A stretch of 64,000 bases of DNA, taken from the NCBI GenBank assembly GCA_963921795.1, contig OY997643.1:16551753-16615752 (forward strand), in the 5' to 3' direction. A program made the translations under genes and the position numbers. The DNA is from Nannobrachium achirus (lineage: Eukaryota > Chordata > Actinopteri > Myctophiformes > Myctophidae). The notes below the pieces were generated by a model that worked only from the letters and a program-made list of their open reading frames with translations, ran no database searches and had not been told where the DNA came from. This document shows, piece by piece, positions 1 to 10,655 of the stretch. Every line of letters starts with the position of its first letter. Positions within the stretch are counted from its first letter, which is position 1.

Positions 1-1130
1 ATTTTTACTCAATCTATGCTGTCGGCGTCGCGACGTATTCCGGGGTGCCGATCCCGAACAATATCGGCTTTTTTAATAAAAATGAATTAAATAATCGGAG
101 GCCTCACCGAAGCCTGGCTCTAAATTTTCATCCAGGCCGCCGACCGCGATCTGTTTACACCGGCCCGTGAGAGGGTAACGCCGCCGAATCGTGCCGCCGA
201 ATCCAATACATTCTCACATCTTTGAAGCCCATTTTCTCTAAATTGTATTCTTATGGAAGCGGAAACGTTTTTTTTATGGCTAAATCGCCGAAAATCGGGC
301 TTCTAAAATGAGTGATAGCCTATTGCTATCTTGTAGCTCTCTTCATCCGGGTCATTTTCATGACACGCACCAACGTGAACGCACGCGTCACTGCTACGTG
401 GGTCCCCGTATGTTACAGCGGTGGTCTATGAGAGAGACTCTGGCACTCTGGCGCCCTCTTGTGGACTTGGCACAGTATGAATCTATTTTTGTTTGTTTCG
501 CTGGGGAATGTAAACAGACCGCATGCCGTAACTTCCGTTAAAGACAGCACTTCCGCTAGAAATCTTGGAACCAAGCGGAAGGCATATTGTGGCAAGGGTG
601 AATAAAATGTAAGTTGATAAATGGGTACTCTCTCCTGATTGGACAAAACTGGTAACCCAACTGAAATATAAAATTTAAATTTATTTAAGAGCGGGAGAGA
701 CGGGGTGACCCTTGTTAATGAACAAACACTCTATAAGCAACGATTATCAGAATATATAACTTTAATGCATTAACATAAACCCTTCAAAAATATCACTCAA
801 GGAATTGCAATAATACTCAGTCCTTTATACATGTGTTTGCCTTGGTCTTTACTTTGGGTGTACTACATGTTTGTGCAGGCAGGTGGCAGTTAACTACAAA
901 CCCTACTTCACTGACCATAGTACCCCAGGGGTCAAAACTAGGCCCCCTATTTTTTTTTTTTTTTTTGTTTTGCTGAAAATAGCCGATCTATTGGCTACCA
1001 CACATGTGGCTAATTATATATCTGCTTTTTTTAAACTATTCATAGAGCTATAGTATTTTTAATACTAGAAGCTCGGCGGCCGAGCGTCTAGTCGGCGCCC
1101 TGGCCAACTCGGGAACAATGTTTGACCATC
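1..1130. other. No gene recognised
   Basis: Short open frames only, with no family motif. A stretch near 690-740 (GAGAGACGGGG core) resembles, in inverted orientation, 8236-8290, so part of it is a dispersed repeat. A T-run at 949-966 is followed by TGAAAATAGCCGATCT, one arm of the palindrome family seen across the window. Confidence 0.5.
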
Positions 1131-1133
1131 TGT

Positions 1134-1765
1134 TTGCGTGTGTCCATGTATGCCCATATATGGGGATATCTGTCTGTCTACGTCCATTTTATGTCCATAT
1201 ATGGAGATCGCTGTAGGACCCGTTTTGACCATCTGTTTGCCTGTGTCCATTTATGCCCATATATGGAGTTATCTGTCTGTCTGCGTTCATTTTATGCCCA
1301 TATATGGAGATCTCTGTAGGACCTGTATTGACCATCTGTTTGCCTGTGTCCATTTATGCTCATATATGGAGATATCTGTATCTGTCTGTCTGCATCCATT
1401 TCATGCCCATATATGGAGATCTCTGTATCTGTTTGTCTGTGTCCCTTTACGCCCATTATGGAGATCTCTGTATCTGTCTGTGCCTCCGACTGTGTTAAAG
1501 ACACAGTGCTGGTTCCCCCTTTAATGCAAACCCCATTATACCTGTTGTCATAGGACCCGTTTTGACCATCTGTTTACCTGTGTCCATTTATGCCCATATA
1601 TGGAGATATCTGTATCTGTCTTTTTGCGTCCATTTTATGCCCATATATGGAGATCTTTGACCATCTGCTTGCCTGTGTCCATTTATGCTCATATATGGAG
1701 ATATCCGTATCTGTCTGTCTGCATCCATTTTATGCCCATAAATGGAGATCTATGCAGACACAGTG
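1134..1765. repeat. Minisatellite array 1 with CArG-box motifs
   Basis: Imperfect tandem units of roughly 60-75 bp built from a TGTTTGCCTGTGTCCA part, then TATGCCCATATATGGAGAT and a TCTGT-rich tail. About seven units carry the exact palindrome CCATATATGG and one carries CCATAAATGG; both fit CC(A/T)6GG. Open frames of up to 128 codons here (for example 1138-1524) are by-products of a repeat that stays open in several frames, not genes. Confidence 0.8.
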
Positions 1766-1789
1766 CCGGTTCCGGAAAACCCTGATGTC

Positions 1790-2300
1790 AGACATCAGAA
1801 TCCGAACCTTTCGTGCTGGTTCCAGAAAATCGCGTATCGTATCGGATCAAGGCCAGGCACTGCACTACCTGCTGCGGCGGGGAAGGTGCGTGCCGAATTT
1901 GAAATAGGGAATGAATGCCCCACCCTTTAATGCAAACCCCATTATACCTGTTGTCATAAGAGCCGTTTTGACCATATGTTTGCCTGTGTCCTTTTATGCC
2001 CATATAGGAACATCAGAATACGTAACCATGGCATTTTTTGTTGACTCATGTGGCGTACGTGATCTCAGATGTGATGTCACAATGAGTCAGCGCTTGCGCC
2101 GATTTCCTCCGGAACAGCCTGATGTCAACAATCAGCTCCGCATAAGGAGATTCCAAACGTTTTGCGCCGGTTTCGGAAAACCGCGAGTCGGGTCGGGTCG
2201 AGGCCCGGCACTGCACTCCGCACGGCGGCGGGGAACGCGCGTGCCGAATCTGAAGCCGGTGGGACGAACGGTTCTCAAGATACGCGGATTACAAACAGAC
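1790..2300 (+). repeat. Two diverged copies of a GC-rich repeat
   Basis: About 120 bp at 1795-1912 recurs at 2150-2270: a GATGTCA lead, a GGTTCC/GGTTTC GGAAAA(C/T)CGCG core, GGCACTGCACT, then GCGGCGGGGAA and GTGCCGAAT. The copies are well diverged. Family unknown; the 214-codon open frame across it has no recognisable domain. Confidence 0.55.
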
Positions 2301-2376
2301 AGACACGCAGACAGACAGAGATTTGTCGCATTTATTGCGACCGTTAGGGAGCAGTTTACTATGAAAACCTCCACCG

Positions 2377-2413
2377 GCCGTCCGTCCGTCCGTCCGTCCG
2401 TCCGTCCGTCCGT
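2377..2413. repeat. (CCGT)n microsatellite
   Basis: About nine tandem copies of CCGT, followed at once by repeated CACGTCA words. Confidence 0.9.
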
Positions 2414-2440
2414 CACGTCACACGTCACACCTTTGTTTGT

Positions 2441-3159
2441 GTACGGTGTGATGTCATATATCTTCAGTATGACATCACACCACATGTGTAAACAAACCTT
2501 TGTGTACGTTGCTGTGGCAACAGTCTGTTGTTGCTGGTCTGTTAGTGTACGTTAGCAACCACCTTAGCAACCATGGTTTTACCCTAGCAACCAACTGTTT
2601 ACCCTAGCAACCAACTGTTTACCATAGCAACCATGTTTTTTTACCCTAGCAACCAACTGGGCATAAAAGGGATTCTATTAGGGATCTCCATATATGGGCA
2701 TAAAAGGGATTCTGTTAGGGATCTCCATATATGGGCATAAAAGGGATTCTGTTAGGGATCTCCATATATGGGCATAAAAGGGATTCTGTTAGCTGTTAGT
2801 GATCTCCATATATGGGCATAAAAGGGATGCTGTTAGGGATCTCCATATATGGGCATAAAAGGGATTCTGTTAGGGATCTCCATATATGGGCATGAAAGGG
2901 ATTCTGTTAGGGATCTCCATATATGGGCATAAAAGGGATTGTATCCCAGATGATGCCCTGTTAGGAGATCCACACTAACAGAATCCATATATGGTCCTAC
3001 CGACAGCTGCTATAAGCCAACCCTGGCGATAAGGTCTGAGTCGAAGAAATGCTTCTTTCCTGGCAAGAATTGCCCCTTTATACTGTAGGGCTCGTTTGTG
3101 TATTGTATGACATCACGCCACATCATCGGCTGAGGACTGTGTGATGTCATCATATTTGT
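2441..3159. repeat. Tandem duplication, first copy (719 bp)
   Basis: Contains, in order: TGATGTCAT/TGACATCAC words, an inverted pair GTTGCTGTGGCAAC at 2508-2521, four or five TAGCAACC motifs (2555-2660), an array of 37-bp units carrying CCATATATGG (eight perfect copies, 2688-2993), and a unique tail ending in a TGATGTCAT word near 3145. The block recurs from 3160. Confidence 0.85.
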
Positions 3160-3912
3160 GTACGGTGTGATGTCATATATCTTCAGTATGACATCACACC
3201 ACATGTGTAAACAAACCTTTGTGTACGTTGCTGTGGCAACAGTCTGTTGTTGCTGGTCTGTTAGTGTACGTTAGCAACCACCTTAGCAACCATGGTTTTA
3301 CCCTAGCAACCAACTGTTTACCCTAGCAACCAACTGTTTACCATAGCAACCATGTTTTTTTACCCTAGCAACCAACTGGGCATAAAAGGGATTCTGTTAG
3401 GGATCTCCATATATGGGCATAAAAGGGATTCTGTTAGGGATCTCCATGTATGGGCATAAAAGGGATTCTGTTAGGGATCTCCATATATGGGCATAAAAGG
3501 GATTCTGTTAGGGATCTCCATATATGGGCATAAAAGGGATTCTGTTAGCTGTTAGTGATCTCCATATATGGGCATAAAAGGGATGCTGTTTGGGATCTCC
3601 ATATATGGGCATAAAAGGGATTCTGTTAGGGATCTCCATATATGGGCATGAAAGGGATTCTGTTAGGGATCTCCATATATGGGCATAAAAGGGATTGTAT
3701 CCCAGATGATGCCCTGTTAGGAGATCCACACTAACAGAATCCATATATGGTCCTACCGACAGCTGCTATAAGCCAACCCTGGCGATAAGGTCTGAGTCGA
3801 AGAAATGCTTCTTTCCTGGCAAGAATTGCCCCTTTATACTGTAGGGCTCGTTTGTGTATTGTATGACATCACGCCACATCATCGGCTGAGGACTGTGTGA
3901 TGTCATCATATC
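3160..3912. repeat. Tandem duplication, second copy
   Basis: Near-identical to 2441-3159. The offset is 719 bp at the left edge and 756 bp near the right edge, so this copy has one extra 37-bp unit. It holds about nine CCATATATGG copies, counting one just past its edge at 3916. Minus-strand frames reading repeated PIYGDP are by-products. Confidence 0.85.
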
Positions 3913-4197
3913 TCCATATATGGAGACATAAGGGTGTTTTTAATGAATCTATCATGGTTAAAATGGAGTTTGAAGTTACAATGAGTGTGTGTGGGGAGAG
4001 GGCCTGGGCGTGTTGGAGGGCCAGATAACATTTACATAAAATATCTAAATACTGAATGAAGAAAATTAAAAACTGTTCAGGGTGTTCATACAAGCCTGAT
4101 TAGACCGTACAATGACAAAAAAAAAATTTGAAAGTGGAATATCCCTTAAGTCTGACCTCACAAGCCCCATATTTGGACACGAACAACATATAACTCC

Positions 4198-4440
4198 ATA
4201 TGTTAAACAGTTGGTTGCTAGGGTAAAAAACATGGTTGCTATGGTAAACAGCTGGTTGCTAGGGTAAACAGTTGGTTGCTAGGGTAAAAAACATGGTTGC
4301 TATGGTAAACAGTTGGTTGCTAAGGTAAAAAAACATGGTTGCTATGGTAAACAGTTGGTTGCTAGGGTAAACAAATGGTTGCTATGGTAAACAGTTGGTT
4401 GCTAGGGTAAAAAAACATGGTTGCTATGGTTTGACAAGGC
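4198..4440. repeat. GGTTGCTA minisatellite, inverted relative to 2555-2660
   Basis: Ten or so units of 20-24 bp reading GGTTGCTAGGGTAAACA or GGTTGCTATGGTAAACA, the reverse complement of the TAGCAACC units in the two tandem blocks upstream. Confidence 0.85.
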
Positions 4441-4599
4441 CCTGCAGAAAATGCATGACACGCTGCTGCGCCACACTCAGCACCCCTAAAAACCAGTACT
4501 TGGGATTTGTTGATGTAAATGTTCACATAGAGTGTAATAATTGGTAAAACAAACTTTTGGCCTATTTGTGGAGATAAGCGACCAACGGTCGCTTATCTC

Positions 4600-5331
4600 C
4601 CGATTAGGGAGTCTTACTGGTAGATAGATCAATAAATATAATTAATGTACAATATTTGGGTACATACAATCATTATGAATAATGAAACTCAGATGTAAAC
4701 CAAACAAAATTGAGTATAACATCCATTCCAACACTTATTAGAATAAATTCACTCCAAGATACAGGATACAACATTTATTTCCAGCTACATGTATTTTATT
4801 TTTCCATTTTCAACCAGACGATGTGACAAAGCGATAAACATCAAAAGACAAGACATTCTCAGCACCAAACAGCCAAGCAGTAAGTACAAACAACTCCTTT
4901 ATTCATGTCTTATCTAGTTGACAATAAAATTAACAACACTCTTGTCATGTACAGCAGTGGTCGATTTACGATTTACTTTTCGGGCAAGTGGGCATAACCT
5001 TTGGCCAAGTAAAACATGACCTGTACTTGCCCGATGGGCAAGTGCCTCTGAGACCTGAGTATGGTCTGTAAGGTACTGTAATAGGCTTCTACATCAATTG
5101 TCACTTTATCAATATCCTTGCGTTTGCCCACAACATTTTTTAAGAAGTAGTGAAAATAGCAGCTGTTCAGCTGTCACTATAGATCAGTTGTCACTATAGT
5201 TTGGGTCCCAGTCAGAGAAACATAACATTTCTTTTTTGGGTCTCGAGCTAAAATGTTTTGGAACCCCTGTTCCCTTCCAGGTAAAGGGAAGAGGGACATA
5301 CAAGGTTTCCATCCAATAGCGACAATTTGCT
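4600..5331 (-). other. 3' flank of odorant receptor 1, duplicated at 31.07-32.3 kb
   Basis: Colinear with the flank of receptor 2, for example the ACAATCATTATGAATAATG segment at 4667 and 31108. At 4937 the two flanks part: here a segment rich in CGGGCAAGTGGGC follows, while the other copy has a hAT-like element. A hAT-like remnant ends near 5270. At 5145-5190 a palindrome relic survives whose centre has been lost. No other gene seen. Confidence 0.65.
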
Positions 5332-6108
5332 CTATGGATTGGTCCATTTACAAAGTATATACCTTTTCAGGTAATTCCTGAACGTCTTGTCCCGTACGCC
5401 GTACAGAATGGGACTGATCGAACGGGGCAAGATCTGAATGACTATGTAGCAAACAAAAATAGAGTTGACATACGTTGCCGGGGATATAAAATATAAGTAT
5501 ATTAGAGACCTGAGCAACACAGGGTATAAGTACGTGAGCATAGACAACAGCAGCTGAAAGCCGTGGAGGAGTATCGTATTCCGTGCCTTCTTGGAATCCG
5601 CGTTGGCCGATTTAGCGGCAAACAGAATTCCTAAGTAGGAATACAGGAGAACGAGCCAAACCAGAACTAGAAGCACTATGTGCAACACATTCCTCTTCCG
5701 TATGAGAACGGGACTACGGAAAACCAAATCTCTTTTACAGACGACCTTGGCGTAGAAAAACTCCAGAGGTTCCGTTGCCAGCACTACAAACAGATCCGGG
5801 AAGATGGACAAGGCACTCACGGCCCAGATCAGACCTATCAGGAGGTATGTTCTGGTGACCGTACACAGCTGTGCGTGGTGGAGTGGCAAGCAAACGGCCA
5901 CGTAGCATTCGGCCGCCATCCCGGCTAAGTTCAGAGGAGTGTTGAGGGTGGTGAAAATGGACACCATGAGGAGGACGCAGCAGCCGGAGGTGTTGACGGT
6001 GTGGACGGTGTAGGAGAGGACAAACAGGGTGATGGCCATGGTCAGCTGGAGGGTGTCGTTGATCACGAGATGGATGAACAGGATGTACCGAGGATTCACA
6101 TTGAGGAC
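5332..6108 (-). CDS. or131-2-like: Odorant receptor 131-2-like, copy 1, exon 2 (TM2 to C-terminus)
   Basis: Seven-helix chemoreceptor of olfactory neurons, expected to couple to G protein at the cilium; ligand unknown. This exon gives residues 53-310. The acceptor is a pyrimidine tract plus CAG ending at 6109, and the exon starts GTC CTC AAT GTG in phase 0, reading VLNVNPRYILFIHL. Visible: TM2 after NPRY; Cys at the top of TM3 (SGCC) pairing with the ECL2 Cys (VVCKRD); the TM3 end reads ECYVAVC where most ORs have DRY; KARNTILLHGF opens TM6; SPILYGVRDKTF closes TM7 in place of NPxxY; the tail is short. With exon 1 the protein is 310 aa, normal for the family. It differs from copy 2 at 7 of 258 residues here. 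The plus-strand frame 5680-5928 is a shadow. Family placement is from the overall pattern. Confidence 0.93.
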   Translation of the reverse strand, partial: VLNVNPRYILFIHLVINDTLQLTMAITLFVLSYTVHTVNTSGCCVLLMVSIFTTLNTPLNLAGMAAECYVAVCLPLHHAQLCTVTRTYLLIGLIWAVSALSIFPDLFVVLATEPLEFFYAKVVCKRDLVFRSPVLIRKRNVLHIVLLVLVWLVLLYSYLGILFAAKSANADSKKARNTILLHGFQLLLSMLTYLYPVLLRSLIYLYFISPATYVNSIFVCYIVIQILPRSISPILYGVRDKTFRNYLKRYILCKWTNP

Positions 6109-6194
6109 CTGAAAGAAAGCAGGGGAAAGTTTAAGGAATCGTTCTTATCGATTTCATTCATTTTAATCCCTTCAATCGTCTACAGGAGTCTTAG

Positions 6195-6512
6195 ATAGGT
6201 TAAGTGATTTCACTTAAGTTTCAGTTTTCATGCTGGCAGGGGCCTTCCTCCAATCATGATCAGGTGGGAGCAGGCCTTGGTGCATGTAAAGCCCGCCCCC
6301 ACTCAACCATGAATGGAGGAAGCCCCCACCACTCTATCCTGATTGGAGAAAAATTTGATGCCACACAGTTTTTTAAACTGCTTTTTCCTCCTCACAGGAG
6401 ATAAGGCTGAAGTCCAAACATGGACCAAACACTCTATAGTTACTAGTACTATCAGAACATAGACCAATTTTGTTATTATTTGAATTAAATGAAATCACTT
6501 AATATACCTTTA
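6195..6512. mobile_element. Short inverted-repeat insertion in receptor 1 intron
   Basis: The matching intron of receptor 2 lacks this stretch (junction at CTACAGGAGTCTT). Ends carry TTAAGTGATTTCA and, inverted, TGAAATCACTTAA. Type undetermined; a neighbouring hAT-like remnant was partly lost at the same place. Confidence 0.5.
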
Positions 6513-7102
6513 AAAGACGAAGCAGGTCACTGCTTCATCCCCCACTACATATTGTTTAACATTATGTTGCAGATAAAAAGAAAATCATAGTTTTCATAGA
6601 TAGTGTAGATTAGTGACAGCATTCCAAATTTTGTTTAATGTTTTTCCAGCTTGGCAAACCTGTCGATAAACAGATGCTGCAACTAGTCGTCACTTTCTCG
6701 TTACTCTCTTACTTTCTCCCTATTGGCCGAAGGCCTGCTAATGAGGGGTCCCATACTAACCATGCCCCCAGAACTGTGTTAGAACAGTGAAGCTGCCGTC
6801 GCTTCAAACACAGATTTGCCCACCGCCGATTTGACTCCCGCATTTAAAACGCTACTGCACGTGCTTATTGCATCGTCTGAAACTCTAGTGCGCCTTCGCA
6901 GTGCTCAGGTCTTCAAAACGGACACAGACAGACACAGAAGCTGTGAATGACATTTCATGTCAGTCTTGTTTGTTTTTTGTTCGCACATTATCTTTTCTAT
7001 TAATATGTTGGATTCCTGTTAATGCATATTTTCTGATATTTAACCACATAAACCCTAAATACTTAGTATTTGCACCTGGTGTCTGGTGAATGTGTGGATC
7101 AC

Positions 7103-7258
7103 CTGGTGTCTGTTGAAGGTGTGGATCAGGGTTCCATTGATGTAGTTGATGGTGATGCCCAGAGCCATGACGATCACGTTCTTGGTCACAGCTGAGCTGA
7201 AGGAGTCCCGGTACACCATGGTCATTGATGCGTTGCTGCTGCCTGCTGTCACATTCAT
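7103..7258 (-). CDS. or131-2-like: Odorant receptor 131-2-like, copy 1, exon 1 (N-terminus and TM1)
   Basis: Encodes residues 1-52: a short extracellular N-terminus with two N-glycosylation sequons (NVT at 2-4, NAS at 9-11), then TM1 around NVIVMALGITINYINGTLI, ending HTFNRHQ. I chose ATG 7258 rather than the in-frame ATG at 7288 because copy 2 differs by one base between the two, which breaks the longer frame there. The donor is CAG|GTGATC at 7103/7102, phase 0, matching exon 2 at 6108 across a 994-bp intron. A 27-bp tandem copy of the exon end offers a second donor at 7076 (CAG|GTGCAA), which would add nine in-frame residues. A MITE begins about 40 bp upstream of the ATG. Confidence 0.9.
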
Positions 7259-7296
7259 GGTGCAGCTTTCACCTGTTTCTATACACATGTAGAGTA

Positions 7297-7573
7297 GGCT
7301 CTGTTTTGATTGACCAGCTCTTATGCCTTAACTTAAAGGCTTGTCCATACTCTCTACGACCACCAAACTTTTCGTCAGAGTTACGACTTTCTGAAGTGCA
7401 GTATTCCGAACTATAATTTGGGGTAATGCTTTTCAGTAGATTTCGAGTGACGTCATTTTGTAGCTGAACCGGACCTTGGCTTTCCGACAAAAGGTTTGGT
7501 GGTCGGAGACAGCATGGCCAGGCCTTTAAGTTAAGGCATAAGAGCTGGTACTTAAGACAATCAAAATAGAGCC
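7297..7573. mobile_element. MITE with ~75-bp inverted ends, just upstream of receptor 1
   Basis: The left end GGCTCTGTTTTGATTG returns inverted as CAATCAAAATAGAGCC, and the inner arms share CCAGCTCTTATGCCTTAAC and GACCACCAAAC. Inner parts resemble the 18352-18526 element. Target duplication unclear. Confidence 0.7.
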
Positions 7574-8900
7574 CGTAGTAGTTCTATAGTATGATTAACC
7601 TGTTAAGACCTGAGGCCCATTCTACGAATGTCTTCTAAATCCAAAACATCCAAATCATTTTTTATCCCACAATTTTGTAACCCATTTTCACCCTGTGCCA
7701 ATTGCCTAAGCTGTAATCCTGCTCTCCCTCTGCCAACCTGGGTATAGGGCCCCAAACTGAGCTCATGTTTCCTTCAGTGCATGAGGAGTGAGCGGGCTGC
7801 TTCTTATCACCTGACAGGGGGAGCTTCCCCTGTTGGACGTAGCGCGTCAAAGGAACACGTTAATCCAACCAGTTCCTTTCCCCTCCATCAGGCACCCCGG
7901 CTGGCCAGGGGGAGGCAGTATAGAGACCAGGATTACTCCAAACCAGTTTTCTGAAAAAGAAATTCATGTCATGGACCCCCAAAATGATATAATTACATTT
8001 GGCCACAGAGCCTCATCGCAAAATATTTTGTTTCAGGGAACCCCTGAAGAAAAGATGAGTGGTTAAAATATAGCTAAAATCTAAAATGACACAGATGCTT
8101 TGAAATGACGGATACATGTACGATAATAGGCATAAATGTAATTGAAACCTATGCACTGGCTCACTTTTACTATTTTAAGTGATATTTTCGGGATAAAACA
8201 AACAGTGTTTTGTTAAAAACGTAAAGCTTTATGATAGAGAGTGTTTGTTCTGTAACAGGACTCTCCCCGTCTCTCCCGCGCTTTAATATTAAAACAGAAA
8301 ATACATTTTCAGTTCCAGTTTTGTCTGCTCACGTCTTTGTGTCGTCACTTCCTTTTGGCTTTGATTATTTCATCCTGTATCCTGTATGAGTTCTCTGATA
8401 CAATTGGTATCCTGGCCTTAAAATGTATGTTCTGTTTACTAAAGAGCTGGAGAGAGAGAGAGACTGCTGTTACTGAACAAACCCTCCACGGCGGGGGAAG
8501 GGCCACGGGGAGGGCAGGGTTATTACTCTGAAGTCCTAATGTGTAAGAACATATTTCCGGAGAAGACGAAGAAGAAAATAAGGTTGTTATGTAGGCTATA
8601 TGGACAATAAAAACATGTTATTACAAATGACAAAAAGAAAAATAGCAATGATTAGCTAGATAGATTAGTTACTATCAGAATATAGAGCTAACATATACTG
8701 TATTTCAACAATAACATACAGTGTCAATTACTGTAGCTTTAAAGCTTAAAAGTTACATCTATGTTTTCTACCTTCATGGAGGGACGCACACAGCACACAC
8801 CTGGGTAGTATGTGTACACGTACACTGTACTATTAAAAACAAGCAAATACTGTATGTCTCATACCATGACATGATCAAATAAGCTTACAGTATTTATTTT
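7574..8900. other. No gene recognised
   Basis: Non-coding flank. Only short open frames; GA-rich at 8450-8462; 8236-8290 resembles 690-740 inverted. Confidence 0.5.
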
Positions 8901-8902
8901 GT

Positions 8903-8961
8903 ATGTCCTGTCCTGTCCTGTCCTGTCCTGTCCTGTCCTGTCCTGTCCTGTCCTGTCCTGT
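8903..8961. repeat. (TCCTG)n pentanucleotide microsatellite
   Basis: About eleven nearly perfect tandem copies. Confidence 0.95.
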
Positions 8962-9513
8962 CTGTCTTGTTTTGCCTTACTGTTCAGTTTGTATGGTCAT
9001 GCACAGATTTAAGCACAGTAAACTATCAAACAGTCAAAGCATTGTGCATGCAGTATTTTGAGCATGTGCTCAGATGACACAAAGCCATCACTTAGGCCAG
9101 TGCTTCATGCTCACTTTAACATTAACCTGCTCCCAGTCTCTAAGCATGTCTACCGTACATTGTGTACAGTACAATACAGTACAGTACAGTACAGTACAGT
9201 ACAGTACATAGGCTACAGTGGTTCTCCAACATTTTCATGTCAAGTTGATTTGTATTTGATTTGTATTTGGTTATATGACTGGTCTGATGGAATTGTAAAA
9301 TGTACAAACTACACGTACAGTTTGTACATTTTATAATTCCATCAGACAAATGCATTTACTGCAATTGTTCGTTTTATTATACCTTGCACTGTGTTTGTTT
9401 TTTCTCTGATTGTATTTACTGTATAAGCAGTGTGTCAGTTCTCCAAACAGTAGAGTATACAGTAACAGAGATGTACAGAAGGTGTAGGAGATATTCAAGT
9501 CAATTGCATTTAA

Positions 9514-9972
9514 AGTTATACCATGTAACTTTTTTTATAAAACAAATCTTAAAATTGTCCTAACTGTTAAATCGCTAAAGTTTTAGAACCCCCACTCTGT
9601 TATTTTCAGCTTCTGAAGCCTTCTCTTTATATGTTTTCTATGAGTTGTGAGGGGGGGAGAATTTCCCGGCAAAATGATGTCATCTCCCACATGATACACT
9701 ACCGGCCAATCACAGCGCCGATCATACACCACCGGCCAATCACAGCGAGTCTTGCTGTCTCTAAAGGAAGTAGCTTCCCTCAGCAACTGTGTTTACATTG
9801 GTGAAGGAATCTTGCTTGCTACTCCCTCAATCCTGGTCTAAAAATGATGGGAGACGGCTCTACGGAATCGTATCGGCGAGGCGGAGGTGCTCGTGACGGC
9901 CGCGGTGGTCCTCCGGCCGAAAAAAGCAATACCGCTACTGACCACTAGTTGAGCAGCTTCCACAGTACAGCT
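9514..9972. mobile_element. TTAA-flanked MITE (459 bp)
   Basis: Flanked by TTAA at 9510-9513 and 9973-9976. The sister block has the empty site GCATTTAATATTT near 45062-45072. Ends are loosely inverted (AGTTATACCATG against AGCTGTACTGTG). A second copy lies at 19394-19901. TTAA duplication fits piggyBac or Kolobok; no transposase inside. Confidence 0.85.
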
Positions 9973-10072
9973 TTAATATTTCTTGTTACAATCCGTTTTC
10001 AAAATAAGTTACCTGAGCATGTTTTCTTGTGCTGATGATTATACATGTTTTGTATGCTCTGTTGCTAGAAGA

Positions 10073-10469
10073 CAGGGCTGGATCTAGGCATAGGCAAGGG
10101 GGGGGCAGTGCCCCCCTAAATGCCCTGTCTGCCCCACCAAACATGATGGCATGCAAAAAACTAAAATTTCAAAAATATTAAACTTTTTGAAATGTTATGC
10201 TACAACTAGGTAGATGGATAGATAAACTGATAAGATATTAGAGAGAGACAGATAGGTGTAAGACCTGTTGTTTGTATTGTGTGTTATAGGTATAAGTGTG
10301 CCAAAATGCAGAGTTTTCTATGCATTTTGGGTGTTTTAGGGGGTTTGTCCCCCCATTTTTTTTCCGCCCATGCCGCGAAGCAGCATGGGCGAAAAAAGAA
10401 AAATGGGGTGACCCCCCCCCTATCATTTCTTCCTGCCCCACCTAGTGCTAAAGGCTAGATCCGGCCCTG
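10073..10469. mobile_element. hAT-like MITE with empty site (397 bp)
   Basis: Starts CAGGGCTGGATCTAG and ends CTAGATCCGGCCCTG. Flanked by the 8-bp duplication CTAGAAGA (10065-10072, 10470-10477). The sister block has the single uninterrupted CTAGAAGA at 45157-45164. Confidence 0.9.
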
Positions 10470-10655
10470 CTAGAAGACAAGGTTCTGTTGAATATAACAC
10501 TCAACTAAAATGCATTTCACAGTTTTAAGATCAGACACTAAACTAAACCATTCCCTCATCTACACTTTACAATTTATATTTAGGCATTTAGTAGACACTA
10601 TTATCCAGTGTTAATTACGTGTGAGATCAGAGTAAATGGCATGGAGACCCATACA

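Noticed and set aside
1138-1907. Cysteine- and tyrosine-rich repeat protein (PIYGDI units)
   Set aside because: The minisatellite is open in several frames on both strands; no start context or splice signals favour one.
2688-3745. CRISPR-like regular array of 37-bp units
   Set aside because: Units are contiguous with no unique spacers, no cas genes are near and the context is vertebrate; it is a minisatellite.
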